DNA from: Pseudomonas multiresinivorans
Lineage (GTDB): Bacteria > Pseudomonadota > Gammaproteobacteria > Pseudomonadales > Pseudomonadaceae
Direction: 5' to 3'
Assembly: GCF_012971725.1 (NCBI RefSeq)
Contig: NZ_CP048833.1
Coordinates: forward strand, 2,232,001 to 2,296,000
Length of the DNA: 64,000 nt
Below, in pieces: positions 48,873 through 58,036 of the stretch. The position numbers and the translations under genes are program-made. The first letter of the stretch is position 1. Each line of letters opens with the position of its first letter. The notes under the pieces are model-generated. The model was not told the DNA's origin. It was given only the letters and a program-made list of their open reading frames with translations, and made no database searches.

Positions 48873-49753
48873 GCCACCTCCCGCCGCGCCGGGGCGCTGA
48901 TCAGGCCTCGCTCGGTCCAGCGGCGCACGTGGGGCAGGTCGTCGTCGAGCCAATAGGCGTCGTCCTCGGTGACCACCAGCAGCTCCTCGAACTTGGCGCC
49001 CACGCCGCGCAGGCCCAGGTGCGGCTCGACGGCCCAGAGGCCCGGCGTGGGCGCATGTTGCGAACGATCATTGCTCGACCACAGCGGCGACCAGCCCTCG
49101 CGGCGGCCGGTGATCAGGGCGTTCTTCATCAGGGTGGCGATGTTGCGCACGCCAAAGCGCGCGACCGACGGGCCGGTGTTGCGCGCGCCAAGTTTTTCCA
49201 CGCGGTGCGCCAGCACTTCGAAGGGATAGGCCTTGTGCCGCGGCAGGGTGCCCTGGCGGTGGCAGAGGCGGTCCACCGACTGGCTGACCTCGGCCAGAGG
49301 CAGGCGCTGGCGCACTTGTTCGACGATCAGGTTGCGGTGTGCCAGCAGGTCGTCCATCAGGCGCTCCACCAGCAGGTTGTGGCCCAGTGCGCCGGAGTAG
49401 CCGACGTCGGCGGTGTAGGCGCCCAGGGTCGGTGCGCAGTCGAGGATGAAGGGCATGCCTTCCTCCAGACGCTGCTTGCCGGGGTAGAAGGCCAGGTTGA
49501 AGCCGCCCAGGTGGCGCAGGCCGTCGAAGCCCTTGAAGGAAGTGCGGGTGCCGAACCAGGCGAAGGGTTGGTGGAACCAGTCGCGCACGCCGTGATCGAG
49601 CAGCCAGGTCTTCATCAATGCGGCGGTCTCGCGCTCGCTGATGCCCGGGCGCAGCTCGCCGGCAATGGTTTCGCAGCAGCGGTAGGCCAGTTGCTGAATC
49701 TCGCGGAAGTGCCGCAGGTCTTCGGGGGTGGGCACCCAGGCGCCTTGGGACAT
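48869..49753 (-). CDS. M24 family peptidase-like protein
   Basis: The 294-residue protein has the pita-bread fold of methionine aminopeptidase/Xaa-Pro enzymes; part of the metal site is visible in FILDCAPTLGAYTADVGYSG, but the two His/Glu near the C-terminus are not clearly the family set. It may be a pseudo-enzyme or act on a non-peptide substrate. The ATG at 49753 has GGAG seven bases upstream. It is the first gene of the leftward set, divergent from merR. Confidence 0.75.
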   Translation of the reverse strand: MSQGAWVPTPEDLRHFREIQQLAYRCCETIAGELRPGISERETAALMKTWLLDHGVRDWFHQPFAWFGTRTSFKGFDGLRHLGGFNLAFYPGKQRLEEGMPFILDCAPTLGAYTADVGYSGALGHNLLVERLMDDLLAHRNLIVEQVRQRLPLAEVSQSVDRLCHRQGTLPRHKAYPFEVLAHRVEKLGARNTGPSVARFGVRNIATLMKNALITGRREGWSPLWSSNDRSQHAPTPGLWAVEPHLGLRGVGAKFEELLVVTEDDAYWLDDDLPHVRRWTERGLISAPARREVA

Positions 49754-49780
49754 GACTTTCTCCAGGCTGGTTGTTGTTAT

Positions 49781-49802
49781 CGTTACATCGAGCGATGTCA
49801 CG
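49781..49802. promoter_or_regulatory. Imperfect palindrome in merR-M24 divergent gap (candidate operator)
   Basis: CGTTACATCG and CGATGTCACG flank AG, with nine of ten positions complementary. The site lies 28 bases upstream of the leftward M24 gene and 222 bases before merR. MerR proteins bind such dyads between -35 and -10; the promoter elements are not clear. Confidence 0.45.
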
Positions 49803-50023
49803 ATCGATGCTGACCCATCGGCTGCCATTGCGCCATGCGTGCGTGGCGGGCCTGGAGTGTTACCGGAGCGGAGAGCCGCTGGCGGCGCGGGTTGTGGGCG
49901 GGAGCGGGGAATCCGGTGGGTGCAGTTCCCGTCTTTGGTTGGGCCTCGGGGATGAGAAGGGGATCACCGAAGGATTAATCCTTCCGATTGTTCCGCGGGC
50001 ATGTCGATGGCTATCATCCGGCC

Positions 50024-50842
50024 ATGAGCACACCCCTGAACCTCCTGCAGCGCCTGCTGCAGCGCCCGGACGACGCGCCTTCCGCGCTGGAAGACGAGCG
50101 CGAGTATTCCGTGGATGAACTGGCCCGCGAGGGCGGCACCACGGTACGCAACCTGCGCGCCTACCAGGATCGCGGCCTGTTGCCGCCGCCCGAGCGCCGG
50201 GGCCGCGCCGGGGTGTATTTCGCCAGCCACCTGCGCCGCCTGCGGCTGATCAACCGCCTGCTGGAACGCGGCTACAACATCGCCAATATCAAGGAGCTGC
50301 TGCAGAGCTGGGAAAGCGGCCATGACCTGGACCATGTGCTCGGCCTCGACGAAGCCATCGTCGGGCCATGGAACCTGGAATCGCCCGGCAGCATCGAGTT
50401 CAGCGACCTGCAGGCGCTGTTTGGCGATGAGCTGAACGACGCCGTGATCGACCAGGCGCTGGCGCAAGGGCTGCTGGCGTTCGATGGCGAGCGCATCAGC
50501 ATTCCCAGTCCGCGTCTGTTCAATGCCGGTGTCGAACTCTACCGTGCGGGTATTCCGTTGGCGTCGTTGCTGGATCATCTGGCTGTATTGCGCAGTGATA
50601 CGGAACACTTGGCCGCCGGCATCGTGCGCCTGGTGGTGACCCACCTGGTGGACAAGCCCGGTGCCGATCTGCTGCCCGGCGCGGCCGATCTGGAGCGCCT
50701 GGCCGAAGTCTTCCAGCGCCTGCGGCCGGTGGCCGAACAGGTGGTGCTGGTGGAGCTGGCGCGAGGCCTGAAGCGCTCGGCCAACGAGATGCTCGGCGAG
50801 CGCGTCGGGGAAATCCTCCGTCGCCTGGAAACTCCGGAATAA
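50024..50842 (+). CDS. MerR-family transcriptional regulator
   Basis: The 272-residue protein has an N-terminal MerR winged helix (YSVDELAREGGTTVRNLRAYQDRGLLPPPERRG) and a dimer helix. A long C-terminal effector domain (about 110-270) lacks the Cys pattern of metal sensors. It probably controls the divergent four-gene cluster in response to a small molecule. The ATG at 50024 is preferred to upstream starts without family sequence. Confidence 0.88.
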   Translation: MSTPLNLLQRLLQRPDDAPSALEDEREYSVDELAREGGTTVRNLRAYQDRGLLPPPERRGRAGVYFASHLRRLRLINRLLERGYNIANIKELLQSWESGHDLDHVLGLDEAIVGPWNLESPGSIEFSDLQALFGDELNDAVIDQALAQGLLAFDGERISIPSPRLFNAGVELYRAGIPLASLLDHLAVLRSDTEHLAAGIVRLVVTHLVDKPGADLLPGAADLERLAEVFQRLRPVAEQVVLVELARGLKRSANEMLGERVGEILRRLETPE

Positions 50843-50846
50843 GCAG

Positions 50847-51755
50847 TCAGCTGGCTGCCTGGGCCAGCCTGCCACGCAGCCAGCGTCGCGCCGGGTCATC
50901 CTCGCTGGCCTCCGACCAGATTTGCACGAAATCGAACGGTGCCAGTTTCAGCGGCGGCTCGAAGCTGGCCAGGCCGTGGCTTTCGAGATCCTCCGGAAGC
51001 ATCCGCGCAGCAATCGTCAGCACCAGGTCGGTGCCCGCCAACAGGCTGGGCGCCACGCTGAAATGCGGCACGGTGGAGGCCACCTGACGGCGCCGGCCGA
51101 GTTTTTCCAGATGACTGTCGATCTCTTCCGCCGGGCTCTGCTGCAGGGCGACCCGCAGGTGCGGAGCGGCGAGGTAGGCGTCGAGGTCCAGGCGCTTGCG
51201 GCCGCCCAGGGTTTCGCTTGAGCACAGGCAGACAAAGCGTTCCTCGAACAGGCGCTGCACGCGCAGCCCTTCCGGCAGCATCGGGAAGACCCCGAGGGCG
51301 CCATCCAGTTCGCCGCTCGCCACCTGCTCGGCCATGCCCCCGCGCGAAGCCTGGCGGACGTCCAGGTGAATGCCCGGCGCCTCGCGGCGCAGGACCGGCA
51401 GCAGCGTCGGCAACACCACCCAGGCGCCGTAGTCGGACATGCCCAGGCGCAGCTCCAGCTCGGCGCTGGCCGGATCGAAATCATCGCCCAGCACCAGCCG
51501 ACGTACGCCACCGAGGATTTCCCGCAGCGGGCCGGCCAGCTCGAAGGCGCGGCGGGTCAGTTGCATCTGGTTGCCGGCGCGCACCAGCAGCGGGTCATCC
51601 AGCAGGTCGCGCAGGCGGTTCAGCGCGTGGCTCACCGCCGGCTGGGTCATCGCCAGCCGCTCGGCGGCGCGGGAGACATGGCGCTCTTCCAGAAGGGCAT
51701 CGAGGATCACCAGCAGGTTGAGGTCGATGCGGCGCAAGTCATGAATCGAGTGCAT
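50847..51755 (-). CDS. LysR-family transcriptional regulator
   Basis: The 302-residue protein has the N-terminal LysR helix-turn-helix (LDALLEERHVSRAAERLAMTQPAVSHALNRLRD) and a substrate-binding domain with residues of the NodD/LinR type. It is convergent with merR (a 4-base gap) and divergent from a YdcZ-type transporter, which it may regulate. Confidence 0.9.
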   Translation of the reverse strand: MHSIHDLRRIDLNLLVILDALLEERHVSRAAERLAMTQPAVSHALNRLRDLLDDPLLVRAGNQMQLTRRAFELAGPLREILGGVRRLVLGDDFDPASAELELRLGMSDYGAWVVLPTLLPVLRREAPGIHLDVRQASRGGMAEQVASGELDGALGVFPMLPEGLRVQRLFEERFVCLCSSETLGGRKRLDLDAYLAAPHLRVALQQSPAEEIDSHLEKLGRRRQVASTVPHFSVAPSLLAGTDLVLTIAARMLPEDLESHGLASFEPPLKLAPFDFVQIWSEASEDDPARRWLRGRLAQAAS

Positions 51756-51838
51756 TCAGGCTGTACCAATCATTCATTTCCATGCGCTGGATGGATAGCA
51801 GAAGCTGAGCCCCATCGACAAGCCATGGAGAATCTTCG

Positions 51839-52297
51839 ATGTCGAAACTGCTTCTGCTATTGCCTGCCATTGGCGTGGGCGCTCTGGTTGCCTTGCAGGC
51901 CGGCAGCAACTCGCTGCTGGGGCGCCAATTGGGTCATCCGCTGAGTGCCAGCCTGACCTCGCTGGGTGTCAGCCTGGCGGCGGTGATCGTTGCGTTGCTG
52001 GCGTTCCGCGTACCGCTCCCGGCCGCCGCCGGAATCGCCACCACGCCCTGGTGGGGCTGGCTGGGTGGGCTGTTCGGTGCGGCGTATCTGACGGTGGCGG
52101 TGATGCTGGCGCCGCAGCTGGGCGCGGCAACCTTCCTCGCCTGCGTGGTGGCGGGGCAGATGCTGATGTCGGCGCTGTGCGACCAGTTCGGCTGGGCCGG
52201 TTTTTCGGTGCGGCGGTTGTCGCCCGAAGGCTATCTGGCCATCGGGCTGATCATTGCCGGGGTGGTGTTGTTGCAGTGGCGGGGGAGGGTGGTTTGA
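51839..52297 (+). CDS. DMT-superfamily YdcZ-type membrane protein
   Basis: The 152-residue protein has about five hydrophobic helices and the family start LPAIGVGALVALQAGSNSLLG. It is half the length of the usual ten-TM DMT transporters and may work as a dimer or heterodimer. The substrate is unknown. It lies divergent from the LysR gene with an 83-base gap. Confidence 0.85.
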   Translation: MSKLLLLLPAIGVGALVALQAGSNSLLGRQLGHPLSASLTSLGVSLAAVIVALLAFRVPLPAAAGIATTPWWGWLGGLFGAAYLTVAVMLAPQLGAATFLACVVAGQMLMSALCDQFGWAGFSVRRLSPEGYLAIGLIIAGVVLLQWRGRVV

Positions 52298-52325
52298 AGT
52301 ATCGCTGGCTGCCGGCGTTGGGCGG

Positions 52326-52421
52326 GTTCGCGAGCAAGCTCGCTCCTACAGTCAATGCTGACTTTGGAGCGTTTTTTGTAGGAGCGAGCTTGCTCGCGAA
52401 CCGCGCGAACCGCGCGAACCG
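52326..52421. repeat. REP pair, copy 3, in reversed order, with 9-bp tandem tail
   Basis: The inverted unit comes first (52326-52349) and the direct unit second (52378-52401), the opposite order to copies 1 and 2. The second unit runs into three tandem copies of CGCGAACCG (52395-52421). The site lies just upstream of the sensor kinase 3' end. Confidence 0.88.
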
Positions 52422-52450
52422 CCGCCGCTGCGAACGAACGGCGGGCGGAC

Positions 52451-55400
52451 TTATCTCAGGCTCAGATGCCGACTCAACAACGCCCGCAGCGCCGCTGGCT
52501 TCACCGGCTTGGGCAGGAAGTCCAACCCAGCCGCATGGATCTGCGCCACCAGTTCGGGGCGGGCGTCCGCGCTGATCACCACGCCCGGCACCGGCTCGCC
52601 CAGGCGAGTGCGCAGCCAGGCCATGAGGTCAGTGCCCAGCTCGCCGTCGTCCAGGTGGTAGTCGATCAGCGCCAGTTGCGGGCGCGCGTCGCCGTCGAGC
52701 AGGGCCTGGCATTCTTCGCGGCTGCGTGCGGTGAGCACGCGGCAGCCCCAGCGGGTCAGCAGGCTGTTCATGCCGGTGAGAATGCTGTCTTCATTGTCGA
52801 CGCAGAGCACCTGCGCGCCGTTGAGCTGTTCCGGGGTTTCCACCTTGTGCCCGTTCAGTGGCGCCGGGGCAGGTTGGCGAGCCAGCGGTACGCTGACGCT
52901 GAACACGCTGCCCTTGCCCGGCCAGGAACGGACTTCCAGGCGATGGTCGAGCACCTTGCACAGCCGGTCGGCGATGGCCAGGCCCAGGCCCAGGCCCTTC
53001 TCGGCGCGGGTCTGGTGGCTGTCCAGGCGTTTGAATTCCTCGAAGATCACCTGCAGCTTGTCCGGTGGGATGCCGGGGCCGTGGTCCCAGACTTCCAGGC
53101 GCAGGTGCCCGGCCTCGCGGCGTACACCAAGCAACACGTGACCCTTGGCGTAGCGGAAGGCATTGGTGAGGAAGTTCTGCAGCACGCGGCGCAGCAACTT
53201 GATGTCGCTTTCCACGCGCAGCTTGCTGCCGCGTACGTGGAAGTCGATGCCGTGCTCCTGGGCCAGTACGCGGAATTCTACGCCGAGGGTGTCGTACAGG
53301 TTGCTCAGCGGGAAGGCCGCGACGTCGGCGCTGACGCGGCCGCCTTCCAGGCGCGAGATGTCCAGCAGGTCGGTGATCAGGTCTTCCGCCGAGCGCAACG
53401 AGGAGTCCAGGTGGCGCACCAGTTCGGTGGCTTCCTCGGGCAGTTTTTCCTGATGGGCGAGGGCGGCGGAGAACAGTCGAGCGGCATTCAGCGGCTGCAT
53501 CAGGTCATGACTCACCGCGGCGAGGAAACGCGACTTCGACTGGTTGGCCGCCTCGGCCGTACCCTTGGCCTCGGTGAGGGCCTGATTGAGCTGCGACAGC
53601 TCGAAGGTGCGCTCTTGCACGCGCTGCTCCAGGCCTTCGTTGGCGTCCTTCAGGCCCTGCTCGGCGTCGCGGTAGTTGGTGATGTCGGTGAAGCTCATGA
53701 CGAAGCCGCCGCCGGGCATCGGGTTGCCGATCAGCTCGATCACCCGGCCGTTGGGGAACAGCCGTTCGGAGGTGTGCGGCGTGCCCTGGCGCATCCAGTA
53801 CAGTCGCTTGGCGACGTGCAGGTCCGGGTCGCCCGGCCCGCAGAGGTTGCGCTCGGCGTTGTAGCGGATGATGTCGGCAATGGGGCGGCCGACGTAGATC
53901 AGCCCGTCCGGGTACTCGAACAGTTCGATGTAGCGGTGGTTCCAGGCCACCAGGCGCAGCGACTGGTCGACCACGCTGATGCCCTGGGTGATGTTCTCGA
54001 TCGCGCCCTGCAGCAGCGCGCGGTTGAACTGCAGCACCTCGGAGGCTTCGTCGGCGATCTTCACCACGTCCTCCACCTGCATCTCGCGGCCTTCGATGGC
54101 GGCCTTCACCACGGCGCGCGCAGAAGAGGCGCCGAGCACGCCGGCGAGCAGGCGTTCGGTGTGGGCGATCCACTCGTCGTTGGCGTTCTGGCTGGGGGTG
54201 AAGCCCTTGCCCTGGCGGTAGGCGAAGCGGATGAAGCTCTGCCGCGCACGTTCCTCGCCGACGAAGCGGGCGGCGAGCATCAGCAGGTCTTCCAGCTGCA
54301 CGGCGAGCATCGAGCGCGAGCTGAGCTTCTGGGAGATTTCCTGGCCGATGAAGCGGCTGGCCTGCCAGTGCTCCGAGACGCGGGTGCGGGAGAACACCGA
54401 GACCAGCCCGAACAGCGCGAAGTTGCCGATCAGCGAGAGCAGTACGCCCAGGGTCAGCGGCTCGATGGACAGGCCGAACGGGCGGCCGGCGAGCCAGGCC
54501 AGGCCGGGGAAGGTTTCCAGCGGCCAGCCCAGGCCCTTGGCGACGACCGGCAGCACCAGGGTATAGGCCCAGAGGAAGGAGCCAGCGGCGAGGCCGGCGA
54601 ACACGCCGCGGCGGTTGGCCTGCTTCCAGTACAGCGCGCCGATCATTGCCGGGCCCAGCTGGGCGATGGCGGCGAAGGCGATCTGGCCGATGGTGGCCAG
54701 GCTCGCGGTGGAGCCCAGCAGGCGGTAGCTGACATAGGCCAGCAGGAGGATCAGCGCGATGCTCACCCGGCGCACGGTCAGCAGCCAGTGGCGGAACACC
54801 TCGAAAGGCTGCTCGGCCTCGCCTTTGCGGCGCAGCAGCCAGGGCAGCAACATGTCGTTGGAGACCATGGTGGACAGCGCCACGCTGGCGACGATCACCA
54901 TGCCGGTGGCCGCCGAGGCGCCGCCGATGAAGGCCAGCAGCGCCAGTGCCGGGTGGGCTTCGGCCAGCGGCAGGCTGATCACGAAGGAGTCCGGCATGAC
55001 GCCAGCCGGCAGGTGCATCTGCCCGGCGAGGGCGATGGGCACCACGAACAGCGCGGCCAGCACCAGGTAGATCGGGAACACCCAGCGCGCCAGGTTCAGA
55101 TCGCGCGGCTCGATGTTTTCCACCACCAGCACGTGGAACTGGCGCGGCAGGCACATGATCGCGGTCATCGCCACGCCGGTCTGCAGCAGCATGCCCGGCC
55201 AGTGCACGGTTTCCTTCCAGTACTCGTTGAGCTGCGGGGCGACGCGGGCCTTGTCCAGCAGGTCGCCGAAGCCGTCGTAGAGGCCGTAGGTGACGAAGAT
55301 GCCGACGGCGAGGAAGGCGGTCAGCTTCACCAGGGATTCGAAGGCGATCGCCAGCACCATGCCGCGGTGGTGCTCGGTGACGTCCAGGTTGCGGGTGCCG

Positions 55401-55927
55401 AAGACGATGGTGAACAGCGCGAGGATCAGCGACACGATCAGCGCCGTGTCCTGGGCGCGGATGCCAGTGGAGTCGGGGCCGGCGCCGATCAGCAGGTTCA
55501 CCCCGAGGACGATGCCCTTGAGCTGCAGGGCGATGTAGGGCAGCACGCAGACCACGCAGATCAGCGCCACCACCACCGCCAGTGCCTGGGACTTGCCGTA
55601 GCGCGCGGCGATGAAGTCGGCGATGGAGGTGATGTTCTCCTGCTTGCTGATCATGATCATCTTCTGCAGCACCCAGGGCGCGAAGAGCATGAGCAGCACG
55701 GGGCCGACATAGATCGGCAGAAACGACCACAACTGGTCGGCGGCCTGGCCGACGGCGCCGAAGAAGGTCCAGCTGGTGCAGTACACGGCCAGCGAGAGGC
55801 TGTAGACCCAGGCGCGGACACGCGGCGAAAGAGGGGCGCGACGGCGGTCGCCATAGAACGCGATGGCGAACAGGACCGCCATGTAGAGCAGGGCGACCGT
55901 TGCGATCAACCCACTGGACAACGACAT
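52451..55927 (-). CDS. mxtR: SLC5-type hybrid sensor histidine kinase (MxtR/CrbS type)
   Basis: The 1158-residue protein has an N-terminal Na+/solute-symporter-like domain with about 13 membrane helices (to about residue 500), a linker, a PAS domain, a HisKA domain with SHDLMQPLNAARLF, an ATPase domain with DHGPGIP, and a C-terminal receiver with the phospho-acceptor in LALIDYHLDDG. Such kinases (CrbS, MxtR) control acetate use and other functions. No response regulator gene is adjacent. The symbol rests on architecture and conserved order with PA3271-PA3266 of P. aeruginosa (recollection). The ATG at 55927 has GGAG upstream. Confidence 0.85.
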   Translation of the reverse strand: MSLSSGLIATVALLYMAVLFAIAFYGDRRRAPLSPRVRAWVYSLSLAVYCTSWTFFGAVGQAADQLWSFLPIYVGPVLLMLFAPWVLQKMIMISKQENITSIADFIAARYGKSQALAVVVALICVVCVLPYIALQLKGIVLGVNLLIGAGPDSTGIRAQDTALIVSLILALFTIVFGTRNLDVTEHHRGMVLAIAFESLVKLTAFLAVGIFVTYGLYDGFGDLLDKARVAPQLNEYWKETVHWPGMLLQTGVAMTAIMCLPRQFHVLVVENIEPRDLNLARWVFPIYLVLAALFVVPIALAGQMHLPAGVMPDSFVISLPLAEAHPALALLAFIGGASAATGMVIVASVALSTMVSNDMLLPWLLRRKGEAEQPFEVFRHWLLTVRRVSIALILLLAYVSYRLLGSTASLATIGQIAFAAIAQLGPAMIGALYWKQANRRGVFAGLAAGSFLWAYTLVLPVVAKGLGWPLETFPGLAWLAGRPFGLSIEPLTLGVLLSLIGNFALFGLVSVFSRTRVSEHWQASRFIGQEISQKLSSRSMLAVQLEDLLMLAARFVGEERARQSFIRFAYRQGKGFTPSQNANDEWIAHTERLLAGVLGASSARAVVKAAIEGREMQVEDVVKIADEASEVLQFNRALLQGAIENITQGISVVDQSLRLVAWNHRYIELFEYPDGLIYVGRPIADIIRYNAERNLCGPGDPDLHVAKRLYWMRQGTPHTSERLFPNGRVIELIGNPMPGGGFVMSFTDITNYRDAEQGLKDANEGLEQRVQERTFELSQLNQALTEAKGTAEAANQSKSRFLAAVSHDLMQPLNAARLFSAALAHQEKLPEEATELVRHLDSSLRSAEDLITDLLDISRLEGGRVSADVAAFPLSNLYDTLGVEFRVLAQEHGIDFHVRGSKLRVESDIKLLRRVLQNFLTNAFRYAKGHVLLGVRREAGHLRLEVWDHGPGIPPDKLQVIFEEFKRLDSHQTRAEKGLGLGLAIADRLCKVLDHRLEVRSWPGKGSVFSVSVPLARQPAPAPLNGHKVETPEQLNGAQVLCVDNEDSILTGMNSLLTRWGCRVLTARSREECQALLDGDARPQLALIDYHLDDGELGTDLMAWLRTRLGEPVPGVVISADARPELVAQIHAAGLDFLPKPVKPAALRALLSRHLSLR

Positions 55928-56188
55928 GCTGACTCCGGAAATGAACTGGCTCCCCCGCAGGAGCACTGGCAGCAGTTTCGCACCAAAGTCCGGAACTGTC
56001 AGACGCCTGCTACCAATGTCTCAGTGGCGCTGTGTCGCGCTTCTCACTTGAGGGGCAGGCGCGGTACTGGTAGCTTGCCGGGCTTTTCGCGGTCCGTCCG
56101 TCGCGCCCGGCTGGGTACGCGGCACTTCGCCGGGCCGCTACGCTCTGATGTGAGCGAAGATTTCGCGTCGTGTTTCGAGGAGGGCGCC

Positions 56189-56758
56189 ATGTTCAGACCG
56201 TTACCCATCACCTTGCAGCGCGGGGCCCTGCGCCTGGAGCCGATGGTGGAGGCCGACGTGCCGGACCTGGTGACGCTGGCGGAACAGAACCGCGACGTCC
56301 TGCAGTTCATGAGTGCGCCGGGGCGCCCGGACTGGTACCGCCAGGGCCTGGCCGATCAGCGCGAGGGCCGCGCCCTGCCGCTGGTGGTGCGCCTGGGCAA
56401 CCAGATCGTCGGCACCACGCGCTTCATGGACTTCCTCCCGGCGCTGCCGGCCTGCGAGATCGGCGCCACCTGGCTGGACCAGGGCCAGCACGGCAGCGGC
56501 CTCAACGCCACCATGAAGTACCTGATGCTGCGCCACGCCTTCGACAGCTGGAAGATGGTCCGCGTGCAGTTCAAGACCGCCGCCAGCAACGAACGCTCCC
56601 AGCGCGCCATCGAGAAGCTCGGCGCCGTGCGCGAGGGCGTGCTGCGCAACCACCGGCGCCTGGCCGGCGGGCGGCTCGACGACACCATCCTGTACAGCAT
56701 CACCGACCAGGAATGGCCGCAGGTGAAGGCTGCGCTGGAAGCTGGGTTCGCCGGCTGA
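56189..56758 (+). CDS. GNAT-family N-acetyltransferase (RimJ-like)
   Basis: The 189-residue protein is a GNAT of the RimJ/RimL group, with the acetyl-CoA loop near QGQHGSGLNATMKYLMLRHAF and the later NERSQRAIEKLGAVREGVL. The substrate is unknown. The ATG at 56189 has CGAGGAGGG upstream. The long open frame running upstream through the kinase gene is an antisense shadow. It is divergent from the kinase. Confidence 0.88.
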   Translation: MFRPLPITLQRGALRLEPMVEADVPDLVTLAEQNRDVLQFMSAPGRPDWYRQGLADQREGRALPLVVRLGNQIVGTTRFMDFLPALPACEIGATWLDQGQHGSGLNATMKYLMLRHAFDSWKMVRVQFKTAASNERSQRAIEKLGAVREGVLRNHRRLAGGRLDDTILYSITDQEWPQVKAALEAGFAG

Positions 56759-56779
56759 GTGATACTCTGCACCGCTTGC

Positions 56780-56899
56780 CCCCTCACCCTAACCCTCTCC
56801 CCAAGGGAGAGGGGACTGTTCGGCGCAGGAGGAAACTATCGTGTCAGCCGGCACAGACGCCTCCCTCTCCCTCTGGGAGAGGGCGGGGGTGAGGGAAAG
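56780..56899. repeat. Palindromic repeat element, second family
   Basis: The left half (56780-56814) begins CCCCTCACCCTAACCCTCTC and folds on itself (CTCTCCCC/GGGAGAGG). The right half (56860-56899) is its inverted relative, ending GGGTGAGGG. This is a common dispersed repeat in high-GC gammaproteobacteria (recollection). It differs from the REP family elsewhere in this window. Confidence 0.75.
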
Positions 56900-56977
56900 C
56901 CCGGACGCCATTTTCCAGTAATGGCTGATATGCCTGCAGGGCACGGCATACGAAGAGTCCCTTGACGGGAGTGGTAG

Positions 56978-57829
56978 ATGGCAGAAGACCACGCAAGCGG
57001 CGAACGCACCCGCTTCTGGCGCGCCCAGGAGCTGGGCGGCGTAGAGCTGCTGCACGCGCGCTATATCGAGCAGGTGTTCTCGCCCCACGTCCATGAAGGC
57101 TTCGCCTTCGTCATGATCGAGCAGGGTGCGCAGCGCTTTCACCATCGCGGCGCCGAGCACTTTGCCCCGGCTGGCAGCGTGGTGCTGATCAACCCCGACG
57201 AGGTCCACACCGGCTCCAAGGCCGACGAGGCCGGCTGGCGCTACCGCGGTTTCTATCCGGAGCTGGCGCAGGTTTCCGGAGTGCTGGAGGAGCTTGAACT
57301 GGGCAAGGGTGGCACGCCATCTTTCGATGCCAGCGTGGTGAATGATCCGGAACTGGTGCAGGCACTGTTCGCCGCGCACCGGTTGGTGGATTCCGACGCC
57401 ACTGTTCTGCAGCGCCAGACCTGCTGGCGCGAGGCGCTGCTGTTGCTGTTCCAGCGTCACGCGCGAATTCCTGAAGCGCCGCCCGCGGGCAACGAACCAG
57501 TGGCGGTAGCGCGGGCCCGCGAGCTGCTCGGCTCGCGGTTGATGGAACCGCCGTCGCTGGAGGAACTGGCCGCGGCCGTCGGGCTGTCTGCCTTCCACTT
57601 CGCCCGCGTGTTCCGCAAGGCGACCGGCCTGCCGCCCCATGCCTGGCTCAAGCAGCGTCGGCTGGAGCAGGCGCGGGCGCTGCTCAAGCAGGGCTGCATG
57701 CCAGTGAACGTGGCGATGCAACTGGGCTTCGCCGACCAGAGCCATCTCAGCCGGCAGTTCAAGCAGGCCTACGGTGTCGGCCCTGGCGAATATCGCCAGG
57801 CTTGTGCACGGTCGTTCCGCCAGGCCTGA
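56978..57829 (+). CDS. AraC-family transcriptional regulator
   Basis: The 283-residue protein has an N-terminal AraC-type cupin sensing domain (HEGFAFVMIEQGAQRFHHRG) and two C-terminal helix-turn-helices (LEELAAAVGLSAFHFARVFRKATGLPP and VNVAMQLGFADQSHLSRQFKQAYG). It is likely to activate the TonB-dependent receptor gene 207 bases downstream. Confidence 0.92.
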   Translation: MAEDHASGERTRFWRAQELGGVELLHARYIEQVFSPHVHEGFAFVMIEQGAQRFHHRGAEHFAPAGSVVLINPDEVHTGSKADEAGWRYRGFYPELAQVSGVLEELELGKGGTPSFDASVVNDPELVQALFAAHRLVDSDATVLQRQTCWREALLLLFQRHARIPEAPPAGNEPVAVARARELLGSRLMEPPSLEELAAAVGLSAFHFARVFRKATGLPPHAWLKQRRLEQARALLKQGCMPVNVAMQLGFADQSHLSRQFKQAYGVGPGEYRQACARSFRQA

Positions 57830-57953
57830 CGTTTCCGCCGTATTCCCCTGAAGAACCCTGCCCTTGATGGGGTGCCGACTTTTTATCGACACGCCATTGA
57901 GCGATCGTTCGATACGACGAAAAGAGAATCTGAGTCAACCGGAATATTTTTTC

Positions 57954-57985
57954 ATTTGCGATATATTTGCATTTACAAAATTTAC
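57954..57985. promoter_or_regulatory. AT-rich direct repeats upstream of the receptor gene
   Basis: Four ATTTRC hexamers (57954, 57965, 57971, 57980) lie in an AT-rich island 52 bases before the receptor start. Direct repeats of this kind suit AraC-family binding. No consensus Fur box was recognised. The surrounding gap 57830-58036 contains no gene. Confidence 0.4.
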
Positions 57986-58036
57986 ATTCGGTTTTAATTT
58001 GCCGCCCCTTCACGAAGTACCCGGGGAGGGGGAAGC

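Noticed and set aside
53505..55730. A 741-codon minus-strand frame in another phase
   Set aside because: It is a shadow of the kinase gene in the same direction, rich in Arg, Pro and Ala, without domains.
52466..56758. A 1430-codon open frame on the plus strand
   Set aside because: It is antisense to the sensor kinase gene and arises from GC-rich codon use; only its last 189 codons (from 56189) are the GNAT gene.
57900..58036. A Fur box before the receptor gene
   Set aside because: No 19-bp match to the Fur consensus was seen, only AT-rich hexamers.
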